From the NCBI RefSeq assembly GCF_001984035.1, contig NZ_CP019449.1:3286001-3350000 (forward strand): a stretch of 64,000 bases of DNA, given 5' to 3'. The DNA is from Sphingopyxis sp. QXT-31 (lineage in GTDB: Bacteria; Pseudomonadota; Alphaproteobacteria; Sphingomonadales; Sphingomonadaceae). Of the stretch, positions 9,943 through 18,041 are shown piece after piece. Under the pieces are notes generated by a model. The model saw only the letters and a list, made by a program, of their open reading frames with translations, ran no database searches and had not been told where the DNA came from. Position numbers and translations under genes: made by a program. Within the stretch, counting starts at the first letter, position 1, and each line of letters opens with the position of its first letter.

Positions 9943-10105
9943 CGCGCAGAGGCGCAGAGATCGCAGAGATTTTCGCTTCACGCAGAGACGCGGAGGCGCG
10001 GAGAATCAAGACCGGCGGCTTCGCCGCCCTCTTTCTTTCTCTCTGCGTCCTCTGCGCCTCTGCGCGAATATTTTCTTTCTCCGCGTCTCCGCGCCTCCGC
10101 GTGAA
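9943..10105. repeat. Interleaved inverted-repeat intergenic element, copy 2
   Basis: Same architecture as the element at 5320-5498. Arm A (9943-9959) is a perfect inverted match to A' (10050-10066). Arm B (9977-10003) matches B' (10079-10105) imperfectly. The identical hairpin GGCGGC-TTC-GCCGCC is at 10014-10028. It follows the permease stop by a few bases and lies immediately upstream of the P450 promoter region. Confidence 0.85.
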
Positions 10106-10132
10106 CCACAAAAAGCCCTGCCCCCGCCTCCG

Positions 10133-10161
10133 TTGACAAAGCTGTAAATAGTGGCATTCTG
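10133..10161 (+). promoter_or_regulatory. Candidate promoter of the P450 gene
   Basis: A perfect TTGACA (10133-10138) is followed after 16 bases by CATTCT (10155-10160), in an AT-richer patch just after the repeat element and about 45 bp before the P450 start. The -10 match is weak, so this is a candidate only. Confidence 0.4.
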
Positions 10162-10205
10162 CAACTGAATCGACCGCGCCAGACGGTCGTGCAGAGGAGC
10201 AGCCC

Positions 10206-11462
10206 ATGGCCACCCAGATCCGCGTAGCGCCCGAAGTCCCCCATCCGCTCGACGTTTCCCGCGCCGAATTGTGGAGCGAGGATCGCTGGCAGGACCCGAT
10301 GCGCCAGCTGCGCGCCGAATCGCCGATCTTCTATTGCGAGGATTCGAAGTTCGGCCCCTATTGGTCGGTGACCACCTACAAGCCGATCCAGCATATCGAG
10401 GCGCTGCCGAAGATTTTCTCCTCGTCGTGGGAATATGGCGGCATCACCGTCGCCGGCGACGGCATCGAACATCTGCAGGAGGGCGAAATCCCGATGCCGA
10501 TGTTCATCGCGATGGACCCGCCGCAGCACACCGCGCAGCGCCGCACCGTCGCCCCCGCCTTCGGCCCGTCGGAGATCGAGCGCATGCGCGCCGACACCGC
10601 CGCGCGCACCGCAGCGATCATCGACACCTTGCCCATCGGCCAGCCCTTCGACTGGGTCGAGAAAGTGTCGATCGAACTCACCACCGACATGCTCGCGATC
10701 CTGTTCGATTTCCCTTGGGCGGATCGCCACAATCTCACCCGCTGGTCCGACGCGCTCGGCGACATCGAAAGCTTCGATACGCTCGAAAAACGCCAGGCGC
10801 GCCTCGCGCAGGCTTTCGAAATGGGCGCCGCGTTCAAGGAGTTGTGGGATCATAAGGCGCAGAATCCGGGTACCCACGACCTCATCTCGATCATGCTCCA
10901 GTCCGACGCGATGAAGCATATGAGCGAGAATGAGTTCATGGGGAACCTCATCCTGCTGATCGTCGGCGGCAACGATACGACGCGCAATTCGATGTCGGCC
11001 TATGCCTATGGCTTGCACAGCTTTCCCGAGGAGCGCGCCAAGCTCGAGCGCGACCACAGCCCCGACCTCGCGGTCAACGCGATGCACGAAATTTTGCGCT
11101 GGCAGACCCCGCTCGCGCATATGCGCCGCACCGCGAGTGAAGACACCGAGCTGTTCGGCCATCAGATCAAGGCGCGCGACAAAATCGCGCTCTGGTACGC
11201 CTCAGCGAACCGCGACGAGAGCGTCTTCCCCGACGGCGACCGCATCATCGTCGACCGCGAAAATGCGCGCCGCCATCTGGCCTTTGGCTACGGCATCCAC
11301 CGCTGCGTCGGTGCACGCGTCGCCGAACTCCAGCTCACCACGCTGATCAGCGAAATGCAGAAGCGCCGCCTGCGCGTGAACGTCCTCGCCGAGCCCGAGC
11401 GCGTCCACGCCAGCTTCGTCCACGGTTATCGCCACATGCAGGTCGAACTCGAAAAATATTGA
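10206..11462 (+). CDS. Cytochrome P450, CYP153-like alkane hydroxylase
   Basis: A 418-residue haem monooxygenase. The haem-binding loop FGYGIHRCVG has its axial cysteine at residue 367, the I-helix oxygen-activation motif is GGNDTTRNSMSA, and the K-helix reads EILRWQTPLAHMRR. The stretches FIAMDPPQHTAQRRTVAP, SIELTTDMLAILFDFPW and the C-terminal VHASFVHGYRHMQV are close to the CYP153 family, which hydroxylates medium-chain n-alkanes at the terminal carbon; the family-level call rests on remembered CYP153 patterns. The start ATG follows AGAGGAG. No ferredoxin or ferredoxin reductase gene is adjacent, so the electron donors must be encoded elsewhere. Confidence 0.92.
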   Translation: MATQIRVAPEVPHPLDVSRAELWSEDRWQDPMRQLRAESPIFYCEDSKFGPYWSVTTYKPIQHIEALPKIFSSSWEYGGITVAGDGIEHLQEGEIPMPMFIAMDPPQHTAQRRTVAPAFGPSEIERMRADTAARTAAIIDTLPIGQPFDWVEKVSIELTTDMLAILFDFPWADRHNLTRWSDALGDIESFDTLEKRQARLAQAFEMGAAFKELWDHKAQNPGTHDLISIMLQSDAMKHMSENEFMGNLILLIVGGNDTTRNSMSAYAYGLHSFPEERAKLERDHSPDLAVNAMHEILRWQTPLAHMRRTASEDTELFGHQIKARDKIALWYASANRDESVFPDGDRIIVDRENARRHLAFGYGIHRCVGARVAELQLTTLISEMQKRRLRVNVLAEPERVHASFVHGYRHMQVELEKY

Positions 11463-11516
11463 TGCGCGGGTGAAACCGGCCGATCATGCCGGACGAACCG
11501 GCACGAGGAGCCCATC

Positions 11517-12005
11517 ATGATCGAACGACGCTATCTCATCGGCGGCCTCGCGCTCGGCGGCGCGCTCATCGGCGCGCCGATGCTCTTCGCGAAGAATTCG
11601 CCGCGCCCCAAGGGCCAACCCGGCTGGCAATTGAGCGAGGCCGAATGGAAGAAGCGCCTGACGCCCTTCCAGTACAAGATATTGCGCGAGGCGGGGACCG
11701 AGCGCCCCTTCTCGCACCCGCTGGACAAGGAAAAGCGCGCCGGCACCTTCCTCTGCGCGGGCTGCGCGCTGCCGCTCTATTCGAGCAAGACCAAATACGA
11801 CAGCAAGACGGGCTGGCCCAGCTTCTGGGCGCCGCTCAAGGGCGCGATCAGCACCTCGACCGATTACGACCTCGGCTATGCGCGCACCGAGGTGCATTGC
11901 AAACGCTGCGGCGGCCACCTCGGCCATGTCTTCAACGACGGACCCAAACCGACGGGCAAGCGCTATTGCATGAACGGCGCCGCGCTGACCTTCCGGCCCG
12001 GCTGA
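11517..12005 (+). CDS. msrB: Peptide-methionine (R)-S-oxide reductase, exported
   Basis: MsrB reduces methionine-R-sulfoxide in proteins. The 162-residue product has zinc-binding cysteines 80 and 83 (CAGC) and 128 and 131 (CKRC), the conserved GWPSFW, and the catalytic Cys151 in KRYCMNG (usually RYCIN). The N-terminus MIERRYLIGGLALGGALIGA is a signal or membrane anchor with an arginine pair, suggesting the enzyme works in the periplasm rather than the cytosol. ATG 11517 follows GAGGAG. It sits 54 bp after the P450 gene and is convergent with the GT-C-like gene. Confidence 0.94.
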   Translation: MIERRYLIGGLALGGALIGAPMLFAKNSPRPKGQPGWQLSEAEWKKRLTPFQYKILREAGTERPFSHPLDKEKRAGTFLCAGCALPLYSSKTKYDSKTGWPSFWAPLKGAISTSTDYDLGYARTEVHCKRCGGHLGHVFNDGPKPTGKRYCMNGAALTFRPG

Positions 12006-12011
12006 CGCGCC

Positions 12012-13796
12012 TCAGCGCAGGATGCGGTAGACGCGAAGCTCGCCGCGCGACAGCTTGGCGTCATAGGCCAGCCATTCGATTTTCGCGCCCTCTGCAAGCT
12101 GCGCCGAAAGTCCGCGCGGATTGGCGCGCGCCATATTCTCCATCTCGGGAATGTCGGCGCAATAGACGAGCCAAGTCGCGCCGCTGGCGCGTACGATCGG
12201 CGCCGATTGGGCCGGATCCGACATATAGGCGGTGATCACGCGGTTCATCGCGGCGTGGTTGCGATGATGCCCCGTCGCGATCACGCTGTGCGGGGTGCGC
12301 ACGAGGATCGCGGGGCCGGTATCGATCGGCGCAAAGACCAGGGCCGCAGGGGCTTGCCCGAGCGGCGCCAGCGCCGCCGGGGTGACGCAGCTTTCCTCGC
12401 CCTCGGCCGCCTTCAATTTGCCCGTGGCATTGGCCGGCAGGACGATCTCGAGCCCGCGCGCCGCGATCAAGGCGTCGATCGACGGAATCGCCGTCAGCAC
12501 CAGCATCGCACCGCCGACGCGGCCGAGCACGGAGCGCTGCGCCCGGCTCCAGTCCCAAAGCGCCGCCGCCATCGTCCCGAAGGCAGGGACCATATAGGCG
12601 TGCGTCACCGCGCCGGTGCGGAAGACCATCATCGACAGCGGCACGCTGCACGTCAGCACGAACAGCAGCCGATCCCAGCCCTCCGCGAAGGCGCTGCCGC
12701 GCGCGGCGCGCCAAGCCCAGAGCGCCGCGCCATAGCCGACGACCGTCGGGGCGAAGAACAGCGCCGCGACATCGGAATCCTGCGCCCACACCGGCTGCCC
12801 TTCCATCACCCGGTCGTACCAGAAACGGCGGACGAGCGGCTCGAGTTCGCCGAAGGGCCCGCCGAGGCACGGCGGGCCGAAGATTAGGAACGCCGCCGCA
12901 CCCGCCGCGCTGGCGATGGCGAGTACAAGCAACCGCCGCTGCCAGCTCGAAGCCAGCGCGGGAATCTGCAAACAGGCGAACAGCGCCAGCCCGGCCACCG
13001 CGACGGCGGTGGCATAGGGCAAGGAAAAGCTGTCGCAATGCACGGCGACGAACGACGCCCAGCCGCGGAACACCAGCAGCCACAGCGCGGGAATGACCAC
13101 GAGCCCCGCCGCGAAACCCGCGAGCCGCGGCGCCTTGGCCGGGTCGCGCAGCCATTCGAGCGCGAACAGCGCGCCGAAGATCGCCAGATAGGGTAGGCCT
13201 TCGAGCGAGATTTCGACATGCGCGGCGATCACCAGCGCTGCCGCGAGGCCGCGCCCGAAGCTCGCTTCGCCGAGCGCGAGCCACAGCATCGCGACCGACA
13301 ACAGCAGCTGCCAGCCATGATGGTCGATGCGCAGCGGCGCGAAATAATGGAGGAAGGTCACCCCCGACGCGGCGATCAGCAGCCCCGCGATCGTCTGGCG
13401 CCGGTCGCCGAGCATCGTCAGGATGCGCCCGATGAGCAACAGCAGCGGCAGCACCAGCAGCAACGGATAGACGGCGATCGCCCAGCGCTCGGCGGCTTCG
13501 GGCGTGAGGAAGAGGCGCAGCAAGGCGATCAGCGCCGCGATCTGCATATCGACGAAGCGCGACCAGTGCATCATCCCGCCGCCCTCCGCGGGGTTGATGC
13601 GGTACTGGGTAACGTCGAACCAGCTCTGCCCGCCGAGCAGGTCGCGGACCTGCACCAGCCGCAGATAATCGTCGGCGTCGCGCAGGCCCAGCGTCGCGAT
13701 GCCCTCGCGATAGAGGAACAGTCCGGCAGCGACGACCGCGAACCACAGCAGCAGCGCGATTCGATCGACGCTCAGACGTTCGAGCCAGTCGCGCAT
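12012..13796 (-). CDS. GT-C-like polytopic membrane protein (putative lipid-linked glycosyltransferase)
   Basis: A 594-residue integral membrane protein. Its first periplasmic loop contains LRDADDYLRLVQVRDLL and GGGMMHWSRFVD, the position where GT-C transferases (ArnT, STT3 and relatives) carry acidic catalytic residues; a later loop has LRIDHHGWQ, recalling the STT3 DHH-type motif. About 11-13 hydrophobic segments span residues 12-430, and the last ~150 residues form a soluble, probably periplasmic domain. Upstream on the same strand are a GtrA protein and an FAD oxidoreductase, suggesting a sugar transferred from a polyprenyl carrier onto a surface molecule. The acceptor is unknown. Confidence 0.72.
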   Translation of the reverse strand: MRDWLERLSVDRIALLLWFAVVAAGLFLYREGIATLGLRDADDYLRLVQVRDLLGGQSWFDVTQYRINPAEGGGMMHWSRFVDMQIAALIALLRLFLTPEAAERWAIAVYPLLLVLPLLLLIGRILTMLGDRRQTIAGLLIAASGVTFLHYFAPLRIDHHGWQLLLSVAMLWLALGEASFGRGLAAALVIAAHVEISLEGLPYLAIFGALFALEWLRDPAKAPRLAGFAAGLVVIPALWLLVFRGWASFVAVHCDSFSLPYATAVAVAGLALFACLQIPALASSWQRRLLVLAIASAAGAAAFLIFGPPCLGGPFGELEPLVRRFWYDRVMEGQPVWAQDSDVAALFFAPTVVGYGAALWAWRAARGSAFAEGWDRLLFVLTCSVPLSMMVFRTGAVTHAYMVPAFGTMAAALWDWSRAQRSVLGRVGGAMLVLTAIPSIDALIAARGLEIVLPANATGKLKAAEGEESCVTPAALAPLGQAPAALVFAPIDTGPAILVRTPHSVIATGHHRNHAAMNRVITAYMSDPAQSAPIVRASGATWLVYCADIPEMENMARANPRGLSAQLAEGAKIEWLAYDAKLSRGELRVYRILR

Positions 13797-13808
13797 CGGT
13801 CCGGGTCT

Positions 13809-14228
13809 TCAGTCGGCCGCGAAAACGAGCGTCTTGCGAAGGACATAGGTCGCGACGAACGACACGCCGATCGCCACGAGCTTCGCCAGATTGGCATCGA
13901 GCCCCGCACTGTCGCCTGCCCAGACGATCGCGACGGTCAGCCCCAGCCCAACGAAGGCCGAGCCGAGAAACAGCCCCTTCTGCCGCACCCGGTCCATCCC
14001 CGCGGTGCGCGCGCCCTCGACGAAGACGAGCCGCGAGCTGATCAGCCAGTGGATCACGATCCCCGCGCCATAGCTCGCCGCCGCCGCCGCAGCGGGCAGC
14101 CAGCCCGCGAGCAGGAACAGGTTGAACAGCCCAACGTCGCCGACGAGCGCGATCGCGCTCGCGGCGACGTAGCGCAGGAAGGTGACCTGCATCAGCTTCT
14201 GCGCAAAGGCGGGGAGCGGCAGCGCCAT
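13809..14228 (-). CDS. GtrA family membrane protein
   Basis: A 139-residue protein with four predicted helices (about residues 15-37, 42-62, 78-98 and 108-130), the size and topology of GtrA/DPMS-like proteins that move or present polyprenyl-phosphate sugars across the inner membrane. Start ATG 14228 (MALPLPAFAQKLMQ) is preferred; a longer frame would add an arginine-rich stretch that belongs to the neighbouring gene in another frame. It is 12 bp from the GT-C-like gene and 7 bp after the oxidoreductase, so all three probably form one operon. Confidence 0.88.
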   Translation of the reverse strand: MALPLPAFAQKLMQVTFLRYVAASAIALVGDVGLFNLFLLAGWLPAAAAAASYGAGIVIHWLISSRLVFVEGARTAGMDRVRQKGLFLGSAFVGLGLTVAIVWAGDSAGLDANLAKLVAIGVSFVATYVLRKTLVFAAD

Positions 14229-14235
14229 CACGGCT

Positions 14236-15771
14236 TTACGCGGCCTTCGAGACGCGCGCGGGCACGTCGCGAACCGACGCCAGCGCCGCCTGTTCGCCCT
14301 CGGTGCCGCTTTCATGATATTCGGCATCCTCGTTGACGCCCCAGATGTCGTAGACGCGCTCGCCGGCTACGATGTTGCGCGCGGTCAGCATCGCGGTCAT
14401 CATCGCATGATCCTGGTTGTTGTAGCGGTGCATGCCGTTGCGCCCGACCATGTGCAGCGCCGGGTAACGCGCCTCGAGCTCGCTGCGCATCGTCTCGACA
14501 TGCGCCGCATAATCGTCGTCATAGACCGGATAGGCCTTTTCCTGCCGGACCACCGCGCCGCCGACGACATCCTTGGGATCGCAGAGCCCCAGGATCGCCA
14601 TCTCGCGCTTGGCGAGCTCGACCAGATCCTCGTCGCGCGACGCCCACAGTCCATCGCCCTCGAAGCAGAAATATTCGAGCCCGACGCAGGCGAGTTCGGG
14701 ATCGGGCACCATTTCGGGCGACCAGCTGCGGAAATTCTGCACGCGGCCGACCTGCACCTTGCTGTCGTGAATATAGATCCAGTTGTCGGGGAACAGATCC
14801 GCCGAACGTATCTTGAGCGCGACGGTCAGGAAGTCGCGATATTTGAGGCTCGGTGCCGCGCTCAGCGCGCACGCCGGCAGCGGATGGATACGCGCCGCGA
14901 GCTCGCGCATCGGTGCCGAGCTGATCACATGCCCCGCGTCGATCACCACATCGCCATCGGGCCCGTTCGCGGTCAGCCGCCAGCGGCCGCTCACCTGATC
15001 CTGCGTCAATTGCTTGAAGCTGTGCCCCATCAGCACATGATTGCCGCCCGCCTCGACCTTGTCGCGCGCCGCGTCCCACATCATGCCCGGCCCCAGCCGC
15101 GGATAGCGGAAAGTCTCGAGCAAAGTCTTTGTCGCCATGCCGTCATTGGGCCGCTTGTTGAGTCCCACGCTGCGCTTCAGCCCGTCGAGCACCGCGGCGC
15201 CGAGGCTCAGCCCCTTGATGCGCTGCGCCGCCCAGTCGGCCGACATCTCGTCGCACGGCATGCCCCACACCTTCTCGGTATAGGTCTTGAAGAAGATCGA
15301 ATATAGCTTCCGCCCGAACTGGTTGATCGTCCAGTCCTCGAAGCTGCGCACTTTCTTGTTCGGAAACAGCTTCGCCTGCGCATAGCTCGCCATGCACAGG
15401 GTCGACCGGAAAACGCCCAGATTCCACAACGCCTCGAACGCGCGCAGCGGATAGCTATAGAATTTGCCCTCATAATAGATGCGGCTCATCCGCGGGCGCT
15501 GGATGAAATCGTCGGGCAGGATCTCGTTCCACAGGTCGACGACCTCCTGGCTCTTCGAAAAGAAGCGGTGCCCGCCGATGTCGAAACGAAAGCCCTCATG
15601 CTCGACCGTGCGGCTGATCCCGCCGACATAGACGGGATCCTTCTCGATCACGGTGACCTTATAGCCTTCCTTCGTCAGCAGATAGGCGGCGGTCAGCCCC
15701 GCAGGTCCTGCCCCGATGATCGCGACATCGGCGCTGGTCGGGCGGTTCTTCGAACCGGACGCATTCGACAT
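14236..15771 (-). CDS. NAD(P)/FAD-dependent oxidoreductase, amine oxidase/UDP-galactopyranose mutase-like
   Basis: A 511-residue flavoprotein. The dinucleotide-binding motif [17 protein letters not shown] lies at residues 16-32, followed by [14 protein letters not shown] and [15 protein letters not shown], the pattern shared by protoporphyrinogen oxidase/amine oxidase and UDP-galactopyranose mutase-type enzymes. [23 protein letters not shown] and the C-terminal [20 protein letters not shown] are typical of the branch found in polysaccharide gene clusters. ATG 15771 is preceded by GGGGAG seven bases upstream; the much longer open frame upstream is not coding. With GtrA and the GT-C-like protein downstream, a role in preparing a lipid- or nucleotide-linked sugar is inferred. 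Confidence 0.85.
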   Translation of the reverse strand: MSNASGSKNRPTSADVAIIGAGPAGLTAAYLLTKEGYKVTVIEKDPVYVGGISRTVEHEGFRFDIGGHRFFSKSQEVVDLWNEILPDDFIQRPRMSRIYYEGKFYSYPLRAFEALWNLGVFRSTLCMASYAQAKLFPNKKVRSFEDWTINQFGRKLYSIFFKTYTEKVWGMPCDEMSADWAAQRIKGLSLGAAVLDGLKRSVGLNKRPNDGMATKTLLETFRYPRLGPGMMWDAARDKVEAGGNHVLMGHSFKQLTQDQVSGRWRLTANGPDGDVVIDAGHVISSAPMRELAARIHPLPACALSAAPSLKYRDFLTVALKIRSADLFPDNWIYIHDSKVQVGRVQNFRSWSPEMVPDPELACVGLEYFCFEGDGLWASRDEDLVELAKREMAILGLCDPKDVVGGAVVRQEKAYPVYDDDYAAHVETMRSELEARYPALHMVGRNGMHRYNNQDHAMMTAMLTARNIVAGERVYDIWGVNEDAEYHESGTEGEQAALASVRDVPARVSKAA

Positions 15772-15934
15772 TTCGGACTCCCCACAGGCAAAATATTGCT
15801 CGTCGTCCGCTGTGGGCAAATATGGATAAGGAAAGGTTAACGCTGCCCGCGTTTCCCTTATGCCACGCGCTTGGGGTCGTGCGCCTTCTATGATAGCCTG
15901 CCGCGGTTGTTCCGCGCCTTGGGGAGGGTTTGCG

Positions 15935-17704
15935 ATGCACCGGAGTTTCAAAGCAGCCGTCGTCGCCTTCATGGGCTTCACCCTCGCGAGCCCGCCCGCC
16001 GAGACGGGCTTCTCGACCGCCGCGCTCGACGCCCTCGATCCCACGCGCCTCGCCAAGGCCTTTTGCGGCGGTCGCCGCGCGGGCGCCAACCTTGCGAGCG
16101 AGTTGCTGATCGCCAGCGCCCATGCCGCCCCGGCGAGCGCCGGCGGCACCATCCCGCTCTATCCCGACCTCACCGCCTCGCCCTTCCCCGTTTCGGCGCA
16201 AGACGCGCAGGCGCGCGCCTATTTCAGTCAAGGACTGCTGCTCACCTACGGCTTCAACCACGCCGGCGCGGTGCGCTCGTTCCGCGAGGCGCAGCGGCGC
16301 GAGCCCGGCTGCGCGTCCTGCTGGTGGGGCGAAGCGCTCGCGCTCGGCCCCAATATCAACGCGCCGATGGACGACCGCGACCGCGGCACCGCCCTCGCCG
16401 CGATGGACCGCGCGATGGCCCTGCGCACGACCGCGACCCCGATCGAGCGCGCGCTGATCGAGGCGGTGGCGCTACGCTATTCGCGCGACCCGGCCGCCGA
16501 CCGCGCCGTGCTCGACGCCGCTTATGCCGACGCGATGCTCGATGTCGCGCGGCGCTTCCCCGCCGACGACGATGTCGCCGTGCTCGCGGCCGAGGCGGCG
16601 ATGAACACTAGCCCGTGGAATTATTGGCAGGGCGACAAAAAGACCCCGGTCGGCCGCAGCGGCGAAGCGGTGCGCCTCGTCGAGACCGTGCTCGCGCGCA
16701 ACCCGGCGCATGTGCAAGCGAACCATCTCTACATCCACCTGATGGAATCGGTCGATCCGGCACGCTCCGAAGCCGCCGCCGACCGCCTCGCCGACCCGCG
16801 CGCACCCAGCGCCGCGCATCTCGTCCATATGCCGGGCCATATCTACCAGCTGCGCGGGCGCCACGCCGATTCGATCCGCGTCAACATCGCGGCGGCGCGC
16901 GCCGACGAAGCCTATATCCTTGGCGCCGGCGACCAGGGGCTCGTGCGCTACGGCTATTATCCGCACAATATCCATTTCATCGTCACCTCGGCGCAGATGG
17001 CGGGCGATATGACAACCGCGGTGCGCGAGGCGAAGCGCCTCGGCGCGGTGCTCGACCCCGCGACCTCGGCGCGTGTCGCGTGGATCCAGTCGATCGACGC
17101 CGCGCCTTATTTCGCGATGGCGCAATTCGCCGACCCGAAGGCGATCCTCGCCATGCCCGCCCCCGACGCGCGCCTGCCCTATCCCACCGCGATGCGCCAT
17201 TACGCCCGCGCCGTCGCGCAGGCGCAGCGCGGCGACCGCTCCGCTTTCGAGCGCGAGCTCGCCGCGATGGAGACGCTGCGCACGTCTGACGCCTTCGCCG
17301 ACATGGTCGCGCAGGGCGTCCCCGGGCCCGACCTCGTCAAACTCGCCGAGCTCGTCGCCCGCGGCCGATTCGCCGCTAAACAGCGCCGCTACGACGATGC
17401 CATCGCCTTCTACCGTCAGGCGATCGCGGTCGAGGCCGCGCTCCCCTATCAGGAGCCGACGTACTGGTATTATCCGGTCCGCCAGTCGCTGGGCGCCGCG
17501 CTGTTCCAGGCCGGCCGGCGCGCCGAAGCGAGCGACGCCTTCCGCGCCGCGCTGGCGCAGGCCCCGAACAACGGCTGGGCACTCTACGGCCTCAGCCGCA
17601 GCGAAGCCGCCCAAGGCAAGAAACTCGAAGCCGCCGCGGCGCGGCGCGCGCTGGACAAGGCGTGGCTGGGCAAGGAGAGCTGGCTGCGGATGGACCGGCT
17701 GTAG
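15935..17704 (+). CDS. Exported tetratricopeptide-repeat protein
   Basis: A 589-residue protein beginning with a cleavable signal-like sequence ([20 protein letters not shown]). The ATG at 15935 is chosen because GGGGAGGG lies just upstream, although the frame is open from 15860. TPR-like helices occur through the protein: an early one around [20 protein letters not shown], and a C-terminal pair near [20 protein letters not shown]. The conserved central segment [20 protein letters not shown], followed by YYPHNIHF, is a recurring signature in a family of TPR proteins of unknown function. [17 protein letters not shown] is also conserved there. Probably periplasmic; no partner is evident. Confidence 0.85.
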   Translation: MHRSFKAAVVAFMGFTLASPPAETGFSTAALDALDPTRLAKAFCGGRRAGANLASELLIASAHAAPASAGGTIPLYPDLTASPFPVSAQDAQARAYFSQGLLLTYGFNHAGAVRSFREAQRREPGCASCWWGEALALGPNINAPMDDRDRGTALAAMDRAMALRTTATPIERALIEAVALRYSRDPAADRAVLDAAYADAMLDVARRFPADDDVAVLAAEAAMNTSPWNYWQGDKKTPVGRSGEAVRLVETVLARNPAHVQANHLYIHLMESVDPARSEAAADRLADPRAPSAAHLVHMPGHIYQLRGRHADSIRVNIAAARADEAYILGAGDQGLVRYGYYPHNIHFIVTSAQMAGDMTTAVREAKRLGAVLDPATSARVAWIQSIDAAPYFAMAQFADPKAILAMPAPDARLPYPTAMRHYARAVAQAQRGDRSAFERELAAMETLRTSDAFADMVAQGVPGPDLVKLAELVARGRFAAKQRRYDDAIAFYRQAIAVEAALPYQEPTYWYYPVRQSLGAALFQAGRRAEASDAFRAALAQAPNNGWALYGLSRSEAAQGKKLEAAAARRALDKAWLGKESWLRMDRL

Positions 17705-17756
17705 GACGGTTTCGATTTCCAGAAGTTCGCGCTTCTACGGCAAACTTGTGAATAGC

Positions 17757-17995
17757 TCACACAAAGGCACGAAGGCACGAAGGCACGAAGGCACGAAGCG
17801 GGTCAGTGCCTCCCCGTTTATTCAAGAGTTTTAGCGATCAAACAAAACCGTAGCCCTGAGCTTGTCGAAGGGCGTTTCTCGGACCGGCGCCCGGCGACAG
17901 GCTCAGGGCTACGGTGACGAATGCTTCGCCAAATCACAACAATGCCGCCCTCGAAGTCGCAAACCCTCTTTGTGCCTTCGTGCCTTCGTGCGAGA
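17757..17995. repeat. Nested inverted-repeat element with 8-bp tandem repeats
   Basis: The 337-bp gap between the TPR and usher-like genes holds two nested repeats. The outer arms are iterated GGCACGAA units: about four tandem copies at 17766-17799 on the left, and the inverted form at 17967-17995 on the right. Inside is a 20-bp inverted repeat (17848-17867 and 17895-17914, one mismatch) of the CCTGAGCTTGTCGAAGGG-type repeat that is common in sphingomonad genomes. The arrangement looks like one repetitive element inserted into another. No gene was seen. Confidence 0.8.
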
Positions 17996-18041
17996 TTTTC
18001 AGCACCAAAGGCGAGAGGGACGCTAGACCCGTAATCCGCCG

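Noticed and set aside
5320..10105. Composite transposon bounded by the two interleaved repeats
   Set aside because: No transposase or target duplication was seen, and the genes between are ordinary housekeeping genes, so co-mobility is unsupported.
15772..16152. 127-residue N-terminal extension of the FAD oxidoreductase frame
   Set aside because: A good ribosome-binding site precedes ATG 15771 and the extension overlaps the divergent TPR gene start.
17760..18010. Possible CRISPR array from repeated GCACGAAG units
   Set aside because: The 8-bp units are contiguous and have no spacers; the array is mirrored by an inverted copy, so it is a palindromic element.
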